Assembly (NCBI GenBank): GCA_002084355.1
Contig: NBLL01000025.1
Location: 1-47,728 of the forward strand
Length of the DNA: 47,728 nucleotides
Direction: 5' to 3'
From: Bacteroidetes bacterium 4572_128
GTDB lineage: Bacteria > Bacteroidota > Bacteroidia > Bacteroidales > 4572-128
Below are positions 10,737 through 20,436 of this stretch, piece after piece. The notes below the pieces were generated by a model. The model was not told the origin of the DNA. It saw only the letters and a list, made by a program, of their open reading frames with translations, and did no database searches. The position numbers and the translations under genes are program-made. How positions within the stretch are numbered: the stretch's first letter is position 1; every line of letters begins with the position of its first letter.

Positions 10737-11804
10737 TTAATAGCATTTTATGTAATGTAAATATTCAATTATAAATTGAACATTTTTATTTTTTACAGAT
10801 GCAAATCTTCCATATTTTTTTTTTAAATAACCATATTCACCTCTTTTTGTCATTATTCTTTTTATATCTTTTTCATTCATTAATCCTTCATTATTATAGC
10901 TTAGGAAAATATATTTTACTTTTGCATTTTGGATAATATTTTCAAAAGATTTTAAGACTTCGTTTTTTTGAGAAAATTTTGATTTTTGATGTGAATAATT
11001 TCTTAAACCTGTTTTACCTCTAAGACTTGGATTATCATATCTTGCAATTGTTTCTAACAAATGATAATTTGACGCATATTGCCTATTATTATATGGTGGG
11101 TCTAAATATAAAACATCACCTTCTATTTTTTTTATTAAAATTTCAATATCTTCATTAAAGACTTCGTTATTATATATTTTATTTTTTGTAAAATTAGCTG
11201 GACGCATTCGAAATAAATATTTTGCTGTTTTTTTTATTTTTTTTAAAAAAGCAGCATAAACACTAGCAGTGTTTGCAACTTTATCAATATTTTCAAGCAA
11301 TGTTGCAAGCAAGAAATAATATTCATTATCATTTATTTTTTTTCAACTTTCCAGCTTTCAATTTTTTTTCTTATTGCATCTGCTTTTTTTCCATTTTCAT
11401 CAGAAAAATACAATCGCTCAAATTCTTTTCCTCTGGTGCCGCCCATACAATAATTATTAAAAATAAAACCTTCAACAAATTTTATATTACAAAATAGTAA
11501 CAAACAAAATTTGCTATTTCTCAAAATTTATATTTTTTAATTTTTTTATTTCGTCCTCTAAATTTTGGAATTTTAATATTTTATGATTTTCTATGTAATT
11601 TTTATTTAAAACAAAACTATAATATTGCTGATCATTAGAAATAATTTTATGATTATTTTTTTTAAAATGTTGTCCAACAATAGATCTTCCTGCAAATAAA
11701 TCTAAAAAAGTGAAATTTTTTAATCCAACAACTTTATAAATAGAGCTTTCTAAAAATTCTAATAATGATTTTTTTGAACCTATATAATTCATAATTATTA
11801 ACAA
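10737..11804 (-). pseudogene. D12-class N6-adenine DNA methyltransferase, split over three ORFs
   Basis: MNYIGSKKSLLEFL...FLDLFAGRSIVGQHF (N-term), VEGFIFNNYCMGGTRGKEFERLYFSDENGKKADAIRKKIESWK (middle), ATLLENIDKVANTASVYAAFLKK...LYLDPPYNNRQYASNYHLLETI (C-term, DPPY). Confidence 0.85.
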
Positions 11805-11994
11805 TTTTTGCCCAAATCTGATTTGTATTTAAATCTAATATTTTTTCTCCTTTATTTTTTCCTCTCGTTATTGTCTTAATTGGCAAATCAATATAATTTT
11901 TTATTTTTAATTCAAACAAAAATAGATATGCATTATTTTTATTTCCAAATTTTTTTTTTGCAATATCAGTAGAAAAATTATTTTTTAAATTCAT
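11734..11994 (-). CDS. Hypothetical protein upstream of the D12 MTase; possible partner or fragment
   Basis: 86-aa ORF overlapping the 5' end of the MTase; no family recognised. Confidence 0.4.
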   Translation of the reverse strand: MNLKNNFSTDIAKKKFGNKNNAYLFLFELKIKNYIDLPIKTITRGKNKGEKILDLNTNQIWAKIVNNYELYRFKKIIIRIFRKLYL

Positions 11995-12169
11995 AATTTC
12001 TTATCAAAATTCTTCACAAAGAAAAAAAAATAAATTAATAAAAATTAATAAAAATTGACGTTTTTTAAAAAAAAATTAATATAAAAAAGCATTAAAAATT
12101 CGGCATTTTTTTGAAAAAATTTTTTTTTAATTTTAAAAAATAATAAAAAATTTGTTTTTTTTGAAATAA

Positions 12170-12223
12170 AAATATTTAAAAATTGTAAACTGAAAAAAAT
12201 CAATTTACAATTTTTAAATATTT
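12170..12223 (-). terminator. Long stem-loop terminator of the ABC-F gene
   Basis: AAATATTTAAAAATTGTAAA ... TTTACAATTTTTAAATATTT, 20-bp perfect stem overlapping the ABC-F stop. Confidence 0.75.
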
Positions 12224-14016
12224 TTTTTATCTAAAATAGTAATTAAATTTCCCCAAATATTCATTTCTTTATCTAATGTTTTATTTAAATTTTTGTATTT
12301 TATATAAAAATCTTCATTTTGTTTTTCTTGTTCCTTTTCTAAACTATCTATTTTATTTTCTGATTTTTTAATTTTATTTTTTATTCTTCTAATTTCTTTT
12401 TCTTTTTCTTTGCGAGAAAAATAAATATTTTTTTGTAATGAAGTTTTATTATTTTTCTTTTTTACAATTCTATCTTTGATTTCTATTTCTCTAAGATTTT
12501 TCATCTTCTTTTTTTCTAAAAAATCATAAATTCCATTTTGATGTTGTTTGATTTTTTTATTTTTAAATTCATAAATCACTGGCGTTAAACCATTTAAAAA
12601 ATCTCTATCGTGTGAAACAATTATCAAAGTTCCATTATATTTTATAAGTGCTTTTTTTAAAATTTCTTTGGAAAGCATATCTAAATGATTTGTTGGCTCA
12701 TCTAAAATTAATAAATTATAAGGTTTTAATAAAAGTTTTGCAATTGCCAGACGAGAACGCTCTCCACCAGAAAGTACAGAAGTTTTTTTTTCAGCGTCTT
12801 CACCGCTAAATAAAAACGCTCCCAAAATATTTCGAATTTTTTTTCTTACTTCACCAACAGCAATATCATCAAGAGTTTGAAAAACTGTTCTATTTTTATA
12901 AAAAGAATTATCTTGGTTCTGGGCAAGATAACCAATATTTACATTATGACCAGTTTTTAAAACTCCTTCAAAATCTATTTCATTTAAAATAATCCTACTA
13001 AGAGTAGTTTTCCCTTCACCATTTCTACCAACAAAAGCAATTTTTTCTCCTCTTTCAATTATTAAATTAATATTTTCTAAAACAAGATGCTCACCATAAT
13101 TTTTACTTAAATTTTTTGTCTCAATAACAACACTTCCAGATCGTGGAGCATCAATAAAATTAAAATGTAAATTTCTATTATCTACTTCATCAATTTTTAT
13201 AATTTTTAATTTATTTAATTGCTTTATTCTCGACTGAACCTGAACTGATTTTGTTGATTTATAACGAAAACGCTCGATAAATTTTTTTGTGTCTTTTATC
13301 ATTTTTTGCTGATTTTCATAAGCAGCTTTTTGTTGTTCACGTCTTTCTTTTCTTAAAAAAACATATTTAGAATATGGAACTTTATAATCGTGAATTTGTC
13401 CCATGGAAATTTCTAAGGTTCGTTTTGTTACGCTGTCTAAAAATTGCCTGTCATGAGAAACAAGTAAAATTGCACCGGAATAATATTTTAAAAAATCTTC
13501 TAACCATTGTATAGATTCTATATCTAAATGATTTGTCGGCTCATCAAGTAAAAGAATATCTGGATTTTTCAATAAAATTTTTGCAAGTTCTATTCGCATA
13601 CGCCACCCACCGCTAAACTCTAAAGTTGGACGGTTAAAATCACTTTCTATAAAACCTAAACCTTTTAAAATTTGTTCTGTTTTTTTATCAATATTTCCAC
13701 CGTCTAAAAAATTGAATCTATCATTAATACTTGTAAATTTATCTATTAATTTTAATGTTTTTGCTTCTTCTAATACTGTGCGTCCATCAACAAGAATCAT
13801 TTCTTGTGGCAAATAAGCAATTTCTAAATTTTCTGATTTATTTATAAATCCAGAATTTGCTTTTCCTACTCCAGCAATAATTTTCAATAAAGTTGATTTT
13901 CCAGCTCCATTTTTGCCAACCAAGCCTATACTATCTTTTTCATTTATCAAAAAATTCAAATTGTCAAATAACTGAAAATTGCCAAAATCAACACTAATTT
14001 GGTCTATTGAAATCAT
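12214..14016 (-). CDS. ABC-F family ATP-binding cassette protein
   Basis: Two Walker A motifs (GLVGKNGAGKSTLLK, AFVGRNGEGKTTLSR), LSGGERSRLAIAKLLL, two LLDEPTNHLD. Confidence 0.95.
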   Translation of the reverse strand: MISIDQISVDFGNFQLFDNLNFLINEKDSIGLVGKNGAGKSTLLKIIAGVGKANSGFINKSENLEIAYLPQEMILVDGRTVLEEAKTLKLIDKFTSINDRFNFLDGGNIDKKTEQILKGLGFIESDFNRPTLEFSGGWRMRIELAKILLKNPDILLLDEPTNHLDIESIQWLEDFLKYYSGAILLVSHDRQFLDSVTKRTLEISMGQIHDYKVPYSKYVFLRKERREQQKAAYENQQKMIKDTKKFIERFRYKSTKSVQVQSRIKQLNKLKIIKIDEVDNRNLHFNFIDAPRSGSVVIETKNLSKNYGEHLVLENINLIIERGEKIAFVGRNGEGKTTLSRIILNEIDFEGVLKTGHNVNIGYLAQNQDNSFYKNRTVFQTLDDIAVGEVRKKIRNILGAFLFSGEDAEKKTSVLSGGERSRLAIAKLLLKPYNLLILDEPTNHLDMLSKEILKKALIKYNGTLIIVSHDRDFLNGLTPVIYEFKNKKIKQHQNGIYDFLEKKKMKNLREIEIKDRIVKKKNNKTSLQKNIYFSRKEKEKEIRRIKNKIKKSENKIDSLEKEQEKQNEDFYIKYKNLNKTLDKEMNIWGNLITILDKKNI

Positions 14017-14087
14017 ATTAAATTATAAAATTTTTTTTCAAAATTATAAAAATTGTATTCTTATTAACATTTTTTTTTTATAAAAAA

Positions 14088-14262
14088 TTTTTTTTTCAAA
14101 AAACGTCAAATTTTTTAATTTTTATTAAAAATAAATTTTTCCCAAAAACATCAAATTTTTTAATTTTTATTAAAAATAAATTTTTCCCAAAAACGTCAAA
14201 TTTTTTAATTTTTATTAAAAATAAATTTTCCCAAAAACGTCAAATTTTTAATGCTTTTTATA
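14088..14262. repeat. Tandem array of about 4 units, ~45 bp (CCCAAAAACGTCAAATTTTTTAATTTTTATTAAAAATAAATTTTT)
   Basis: Direct reading; reverse orientation of the same core family; located 3' of the amidase gene. Confidence 0.9.
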
Positions 14263-14268
14263 AAAAAA

Positions 14269-14343
14269 TTTCCATAAAAAATATTTTTTATGGAAAAACT
14301 TAGCTTTATATAGCTTAAATTTTTTCAAAAAAAATTTAAGCTA
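14269..14343 (-). terminator. Two adjacent hairpins downstream of the amidase gene
   Basis: Perfect 28-bp palindrome TTTCCATAAAAAAT|ATTTTTTATGGAAA (14269-14296), then TAGCTTAAATTT...AAATTTAAGCTA. Confidence 0.65.
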
Positions 14344-14354
14344 CATACATTTCT

Positions 14355-15279
14355 CTAATTTCTTATTTTTTTGATATATTTTTTGCTAACCCAACCTTCT
14401 ACTTTTGTTCTAACTTTATACCAATTATTTTCAGTTTCGATAATATCTAATTTAGTTCCCTTTTTTAAAGGGTCTGCAATTTTTTCTGCACGAGAAGAAG
14501 CATCCTCTCTAATATTAAGAACACTTGCAGTAACCTCAGCATCATAGTCTTCGTCAGAATTATCTTGCATAACATATTTCTTATAAACCCAACCAACAAT
14601 TTCTGCTTTGACTTTATACCAATAACCTTTGGTTTTTAAAACAACGAATATTTAAAACACTGGTTGCTACAACTCCATTTTCTATGCCGTTAAAAACATA
14701 ATTTCTTAACTCTTCCAATGGAAATCCTGGACCTGGGTCAGTTTTTCTACCCCTAGAAACTTCTTCATGACCTAATATAAATTTTATATTATAAGCCTTA
14801 GTAATTGCTTCACAAACATCAAAAACAGTATTAACTTGTGCGTCTGTATATTTTTCCCAATATAATAAACCTCCACCGTTTCTATGTCTTGCTTTCAAAA
14901 CATCTTCTTTCGGAACAACTTCACCAAACCAAGTTTTATAAACTCCATCTTTTTTTGTAAGAAGTCCAAAATTATCTATTTCTATACCAATAGATAAATT
15001 ATTAAATTTTCTTCTTCCACCATAATAACTACGTCCAGCATGCCAAGTTTTAATGTCAAATTCAGCCATTTGTGTTAATTTACCATCTTTACCAATTACT
15101 AAATGAGATGATGCTCTTGCTTTTGGATTAGTAAAATATTTAACAACTCTATCAGCATTTACTCCGGCTGTATAGTGAATAATTATTGTATCAGGTGTTA
15201 TTTTCCCGCCAATATTTGGAGTTTTTACAAAAGACCTTATCCTATAATCTCCTGTTAATTTATCTCTTCTAACTTGCAT
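14355..15279 (-). pseudogene. N-acetylmuramoyl-L-alanine amidase with bacterial SH3 domains, frame-broken in the first SH3 repeat
   Basis: ITPDTIIIHYTAG...HLVIGKDGKLTQMAEF...WHAGRS...ILGHEEVSRGRKTDPGPGFP; the first SH3 VATSVLNIR is joined out of frame to KGYWYKVKAEIVGWVYKKYV. Confidence 0.85.
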
Positions 15280-15284
15280 AATTT

Positions 15285-15644
15285 TTATTCTATTAATTTT
15301 ATAGATTTTAATTTTGTTATTATACCATTAACTTCTTCACCGGTTTCTCCGTCTATTACTAAGCCATCTTTTTCTACATAAATAATAGAAAATTTTTTTC
15401 CAATAAATTTTTTATTTGCTGTATGCCCGTCTTTAGAAATAAAATCATAAGAAATCAAAGTGTTATCAACTCTTTCTTTAAATTCAAAATTTTCATTATT
15501 TGAATTTTTCATATAAATAATTATATCTCCATCAATAGCTACAGCATCTTCAAAAATTAAATCTGCTTTTAATTTTTCTATCTCTGGCTTGCAATTAATA
15601 AAAGAAAGAACAAATAAAATTAAAAAGATTTTTAATATTTTCAT
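15285..15644 (-). CDS. Small putative lipoprotein
   Basis: MKILKIFLILFVLSFINCKPE lipobox-like N-terminus. Confidence 0.6.
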   Translation of the reverse strand: MKILKIFLILFVLSFINCKPEIEKLKADLIFEDAVAIDGDIIIYMKNSNNENFEFKERVDNTLISYDFISKDGHTANKKFIGKKFSIIYVEKDGLVIDGETGEEVNGIITKLKSIKLIE

Positions 15645-16631
15645 ACTTTAAGATATTTTTGAGTAACCCAACCTTCAACAAATACTCCAACTTTTAACCA
15701 TTCATTTTCCTGGTCAATTATATCTACTTCTGTTCCTTTAGAAAGAGGATTAGCAACTTTAGATGAACCTGCTTGTGGTTTAGAGCGAATATTTAAAGTG
15801 TTCGCAGTAACAATTCCATCTGCTTCGTCGTCAGAATTATCTCTATCAACATATTCTTTAAAAATCCAACCAACAACTTCTGTTTTTACTTTTACCCAGC
15901 CGTTTTCTTCTTCAAGAATTTTTACTTCGTGACCCTTTTTTAATGGGTTAGCAACTTTATCACCGTTTGGTTTAGAACGAATATTTAATGAAGTAACATT
16001 TACTTTACTAACTTTCCCGTCTAATTTACGTTTTATATAAATTAATTTTTCTTTGCCCTTAGAAACTTTTAATAAGCTGTTTCTCATATCATCCAAAGGA
16101 AAAGCTGGACCTGGGTCTAATTTTCTTTTGGGAGCAATTTCCTCGTGTCCAAGAATATATTTTATATTATATTCATTAATTAATGTTTCACATAAGTCAT
16201 AAACTGCTTGTGTACAAGCGTCTGGATATTTCATCCAAGGTTTTTTGCGTCCTCCATTTCTGTGAACTCCCCAAAAAATATCTCCTTCTGCCACAGATTT
16301 AGGATTAGTTCTATTAGCATTAAACCAAGTTACATAACCATTTCCATTAGGATTTTTAACAAGATAACCTGGATTATCTATTTCTATTCCTATAGAATAT
16401 TTATTGAAACCAGTTCTATTTCCATAAGCACTACGTCCAGCATGCCAAGTCTGGGTGTTACATTTTGCAAGTTGCGTAATATCTCCATCTTTACCAACAA
16501 CAAAATGAGCAGAAACTTTAGTTCTACTATTTGTTAAAACATTAACTGCAGATTTTTTTACCTCCATTAGGAGTTTGCTTATAAGATAAAATACGATTAT
16601 CACCTTCTACTTTATGATCAACTATTTTCAT
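15641..16631 (-). pseudogene. N-acetylmuramoyl-L-alanine amidase paralog with two SH3 domains, N-terminus in a different frame
   Basis: KVSAHFVVGKDGDITQLAKCNTQTWHAGRS...ILGHEEIAPKRKLDPGPAFP plus two VTSLNIRSKP-type SH3s; true N-terminus MKIVDHKVEGDNRILSYKQTPNGGKK lies in another frame and the IIIHYTAG-type segment is missing. Confidence 0.85.
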
Positions 16632-16759
16632 AATAATTTCTATTTAAGGATTTTCAAATATATTTTTTTTTTTGAAATTAAAAAAAAATAAAAAATATTT
16701 ATTTTTAATTTTAAAATTTAAATTAAATTTGCAACAATTATTTTTTTTAATAAAAATAT

Positions 16760-17179
16760 ATGGCAAAAAAACTAATAAATTGGACGGAAAGATATAGTGT
16801 TTTTTATGATGAAATTGATAAACAACATAAAAAACTTATTGATATGATAAATGAATTGTATGATTCATTTTCCAATGGAAAAGCAAACGAAGTTCTTGAA
16901 GAAATTCTTCTAAGAATGATAAAATACACTGATTATCATTTCAAAACAGAAGAAAAATATTTTGCAAAATATTCTTTTTCTGATGAAAAAGCACACATTA
17001 AAGAGCATGAAGAATTTGTTTTAGAAGTAAGTAAATTTTATGACGATTTTAAAAAAAAAAATTTAAATCTTAGTTATGAGGTTATGAATTTTTTAAGAAC
17101 TTGGCTTTTGAAACATATTTTAGGCTCTGATAAAAAATATACTAATGAGTTTAAATTAAAAAATATTAAAGAACTTTAA
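16760..17179 (+). CDS. Bacteriohemerythrin
   Basis: WTERYSVFYDEIDKQHKKLIDMINELYD...YTDYHFKTEEKYF...HIKEHEEF...WLLKHILGSDKKY. Confidence 0.95.
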   Translation: MAKKLINWTERYSVFYDEIDKQHKKLIDMINELYDSFSNGKANEVLEEILLRMIKYTDYHFKTEEKYFAKYSFSDEKAHIKEHEEFVLEVSKFYDDFKKKNLNLSYEVMNFLRTWLLKHILGSDKKYTNEFKLKNIKEL

Positions 17180-17186
17180 TTAATTT

Positions 17187-17225
17187 ACAAATATTCAATA
17201 AATTAAAATTTATTGAATATTTGTA
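17187..17225 (+). terminator. Stem-loop terminator after bacteriohemerythrin
   Basis: CAAATATTCAATAAATT-AAA-ATTTATTGAATATTTG. Confidence 0.7.
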
Positions 17226-17246
17226 TATTTGTAAAAAAATTGTAAA

Positions 17247-18374
17247 TTGAGAAAAGAAAAAAAATTAAAAAGAAAAATTAAAAGATTAAAGAAAAAAATT
17301 TTTTTAAAAAAAAAAATCAGTGAAGATTTTAAAAAGTTAAAAAAAAAAAATCAAGAGATAAAATCTTTTATAATAAAATATCATATAAAAAATAAAAAAA
17401 ATAAAAAAGAATTAGAAAAAAAAGCAGAAAATCAAAATATTCTTAATCAAAAACTTTTTGCACAAAGTCTTGAAATAGACCAAAGAAATTTTGAAGTTGA
17501 AGAATATGCACATGAATTAAAGTCAAAAAATGAGAAATTAAAAGAGTCTAACGAAATTATTTTAGAAAATGAAAAAGAAATTAAAAAACAATATAATAAA
17601 TTAATTTTACAAAAAGAAATTATATATGAAAATCATAAATCTATAAAAGACAGCATAAATTACGCAAAAAAGATACAAAATGCGATTTTAACTTCTAAAA
17701 CATTTATAGATGAAATGTTTGATAATTTTATTCTGTTTTTGCCAAAACAAACAGTAAGTGGAGATTTTTATATTTTTAGAAAAATTGGAAAATATAAAAT
17801 TTTTACCATTGCTGATTGTACTGGACATGGTGTTCCCGGAGCTTTTATTACAATTTTAGGCATTAACTTTATTAACAGTATTTTAGATGAAAAAAACCTA
17901 AAAAAGCCATCAGAAATATTAGAAATTCTAAGAGAAAATTTCAAGAAACTTTTTAAGTTTTCTGAGCAAAAAGATGGAATGGATATTGTTTTTTGTATTT
18001 TTAACACTGAAACAAATATTTTGGAATTTTCCGGAGCAAATAATCCTTTAATTTTAATTCGAGATGAACAATTAATTGAATATAAAACTGTTAAAAATCC
18101 AATAGGTTTTTATTACAAAGAAAAAAAATTTATCAATTATAAAATTGAAATTAAAAAAAATGATAAAATATATTTATATTCTGATGGATTTCAAGACCAA
18201 TTTGGCGGGAAAAAAAATTCTAAATTTCAATCTAAAAGATTTAAAAATTTATTATTAGATACCCATAAATTGGATATGCAAAGTCAAAAAAATAAATTGA
18301 AAGAAATTTTTTTTAATTGGAAAGGGAAAACACAACAAATTGACGATATTTTAATTGCTGGAATAAATTTTTAA
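17247..18374 (+). CDS. SpoIIE/PP2C-family serine phosphatase with N-terminal coiled coil
   Basis: SINYAKKIQNAILTS, FLPKQTVSGDFYIFRKIGKYKIFTIADCTGHGVPGAFIT, LEFSGANNPLILIR. Confidence 0.88.
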   Translation: MRKEKKLKRKIKRLKKKIFLKKKISEDFKKLKKKNQEIKSFIIKYHIKNKKNKKELEKKAENQNILNQKLFAQSLEIDQRNFEVEEYAHELKSKNEKLKESNEIILENEKEIKKQYNKLILQKEIIYENHKSIKDSINYAKKIQNAILTSKTFIDEMFDNFILFLPKQTVSGDFYIFRKIGKYKIFTIADCTGHGVPGAFITILGINFINSILDEKNLKKPSEILEILRENFKKLFKFSEQKDGMDIVFCIFNTETNILEFSGANNPLILIRDEQLIEYKTVKNPIGFYYKEKKFINYKIEIKKNDKIYLYSDGFQDQFGGKKNSKFQSKRFKNLLLDTHKLDMQSQKNKLKEIFFNWKGKTQQIDDILIAGINF

Positions 18375-18379
18375 TTAGT

Positions 18380-18584
18380 AATTTTTTCAAAAAATGACGT
18401 TTTTTTTAATAATTTTATAAAAAAAATTTTTTCAAAAAATGACGTTTTTTTTAATAATTTTATAAAAAAAATTTTTTCAAAAAATAATTTTATAAAAAAA
18501 ATTTTTTCAAAAAATGACGTTTTTTTTAATAATTTTATAAAAAATTTTTTTTCAAAAAATGACGTTTTTTTTAATAATTTAAAA
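18380..18584. repeat. Tandem array of about 5 units, ~46 bp (TTTTTTCAAAAAATGACGTTTTTTTTAATAATTTTATAAAAAAA)
   Basis: Direct reading; one unit lacks the TGACGTTTTTTTT segment. Confidence 0.9.
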
Positions 18585-18623
18585 AATTGGAATTAAAAAA
18601 AATTACTTTCGAGTAAAAAAATT

Positions 18624-19805
18624 ATGAATATAAAAAAATATACTTTAAAAAACGGTTTAAAATTAGTTTTTCATAAAGACGAAAAAACACCTCTTGTTGC
18701 AGTAAATTTATTATATGATGTTGGTTCTAAGGACGAAAATCCAAATAAAACAGGTTTTGCACATTTATTTGAACATTTAATGTTTGGTGGATCTAAGAAT
18801 ATTCCAGATTATGATAATGCTCTGGAAAAAGTTGGTGCAGAAAATAATGCTTTTACAAGTAATGATTTTACAAATTATTACATAATTATTCCAAAAGAAA
18901 ATCTTGAAACAGCATTTTGGTTGGAATCTGACCGCATGAAAGAATTAGATTTTTCAGAAAAAAAGTTGAAAATACAGCAAAATGTTGTAATAGAAGAGTT
19001 TAAACAAACTCATTTGAACCAACCTTACGGCGATTTATGGCTAATTTTTAGACCTTTTATTTATGAAAAACACAGCTATCGCTGGACAACAATAGGAAAA
19101 GAAATTTCTCACATAGAAAAAATAAATTTAGAAGATGTAAAAGATTTTTTCTATAAATATTACGCTCCAAATAATGCGATTTTATCTGTTGTTGGAAATT
19201 TAGATTTCGAAGAATTAAAAATTCTAACAGAAAAATGGTTTGGTGACATAGAAAAAAGAAATGTTCCATTAAGAAATTTAGAGGAAGAACCAAAACAAAT
19301 AAAAGAAAAAAATTTTTCCGTAAAAAAAGATGTTCCTTACGATTTAATTTGCAAAACTTTTCACATGTGCAGAAGAGATCATAAAGATTTTCAAAAAATA
19401 GATATAATTTCTGATATTTTATCTAATGGAAAATCCTCTCGTATGTATCAAAATCTCGTTAAGGAAAAAAAAATATTTAGTAATTTAGATGCTTATGTAA
19501 CTGGACATTTAGAAAATGGTTTATTTGTAATTTATGGAAACCTTATGAAAAATGTTAAAATGGAAGTTGCGGAGGCTGAAATTTGTAAAGAACTGAAAAA
19601 TTTAAAAGAGAAAGAAGTTGGTGAATACGAATTGCAAAAAATAAAAAATAAATTAGAATCAAATATGCTTTTTTCACAAATAAATTTAACAGAAAAAGCA
19701 AGTATTGAAAAATATGAAAAAATTAGTGCCAAAGATATTAAAGAAACTGCAATTCAATTATTTAGAAAAGAAAATTCCAATACAATTTATTATTATGCAA
19801 AATAA
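18624..19805 (+). CDS. M16-family zinc metallopeptidase
   Basis: GFAHLFEHLMFGGSKNIPDYDNALEKVGAENNAFTSNDFTNYY (HxxEH). Confidence 0.93.
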   Translation: MNIKKYTLKNGLKLVFHKDEKTPLVAVNLLYDVGSKDENPNKTGFAHLFEHLMFGGSKNIPDYDNALEKVGAENNAFTSNDFTNYYIIIPKENLETAFWLESDRMKELDFSEKKLKIQQNVVIEEFKQTHLNQPYGDLWLIFRPFIYEKHSYRWTTIGKEISHIEKINLEDVKDFFYKYYAPNNAILSVVGNLDFEELKILTEKWFGDIEKRNVPLRNLEEEPKQIKEKNFSVKKDVPYDLICKTFHMCRRDHKDFQKIDIISDILSNGKSSRMYQNLVKEKKIFSNLDAYVTGHLENGLFVIYGNLMKNVKMEVAEAEICKELKNLKEKEVGEYELQKIKNKLESNMLFSQINLTEKASIEKYEKISAKDIKETAIQLFRKENSNTIYYYAK

Positions 19806-19867
19806 ATTTTATCATAATTTTTTAATACGTTTTTAAATTCAAAATTTAATTTTTAAAAAATTTTGTA

Positions 19868-19910
19868 AAAAAAATCCAAATTTTCATTAAAAAAATTTGG
19901 ATTTTTTACA
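19868..19910. terminator. Stem-loop between convergent genes
   Basis: AAAAAATCCAAATTTT...AAATTTGGATTTTTT. Confidence 0.7.
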
Positions 19911-19932
19911 TTTATATTAAAATATAATTTTT

Positions 19933-20430
19933 TTAAAACTTTATTGAAATTCCAATTTTCCCATTAGAAACTTGATTTCCTCCATTAAATTCTAAATTTA
20001 TTGCAAATTTACTATTAAAATAATATCTCACGCCAAGTTGCGCTCCAAGTCCAAGTCCAGATGTATGATCTTCTTCATAACCATCATAATCAATATTATC
20101 ATTCCAATAGTAAAAACCAACATTTAAACCAGCATATAAATCCCAATCTTTTGGTAGCTCCAATAATTTTGAAAAATGATAATTCGCATTAAAAAGAAAA
20201 TTGTAAAGATCTCTATGGTAATCTTTATGTTTCCAAGTTTCATTATATCTTCTCCATCCTATCTCTCCACCCAAAGAAACTTCATTTTTGAAATAATAAT
20301 CTAAACCAATATAAACAGGAATAGTGCTACCAGCAAAACCTAATCCAAGATTTAAGACTTTGCTTCCTTTTTGTGCATTTGCTGTAAAAACAAAGCCCAA
20401 AATTAAAACGATAAAAAATAATTTTTTCAT
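19933..20430 (-). CDS. Outer-membrane beta-barrel (porin-like) protein
   Basis: Signal peptide, alternating aromatic/glycine pattern, terminal GKIGISIKF. Confidence 0.7.
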   Translation of the reverse strand: MKKLFFIVLILGFVFTANAQKGSKVLNLGLGFAGSTIPVYIGLDYYFKNEVSLGGEIGWRRYNETWKHKDYHRDLYNFLFNANYHFSKLLELPKDWDLYAGLNVGFYYWNDNIDYDGYEEDHTSGLGLGAQLGVRYYFNSKFAINLEFNGGNQVSNGKIGISIKF

Positions 20431-20436
20431 AAAATT

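Noticed and set aside
16208-16537. 109-aa plus-strand ORF
   Set aside because: Antisense to the well-supported amidase sequence.
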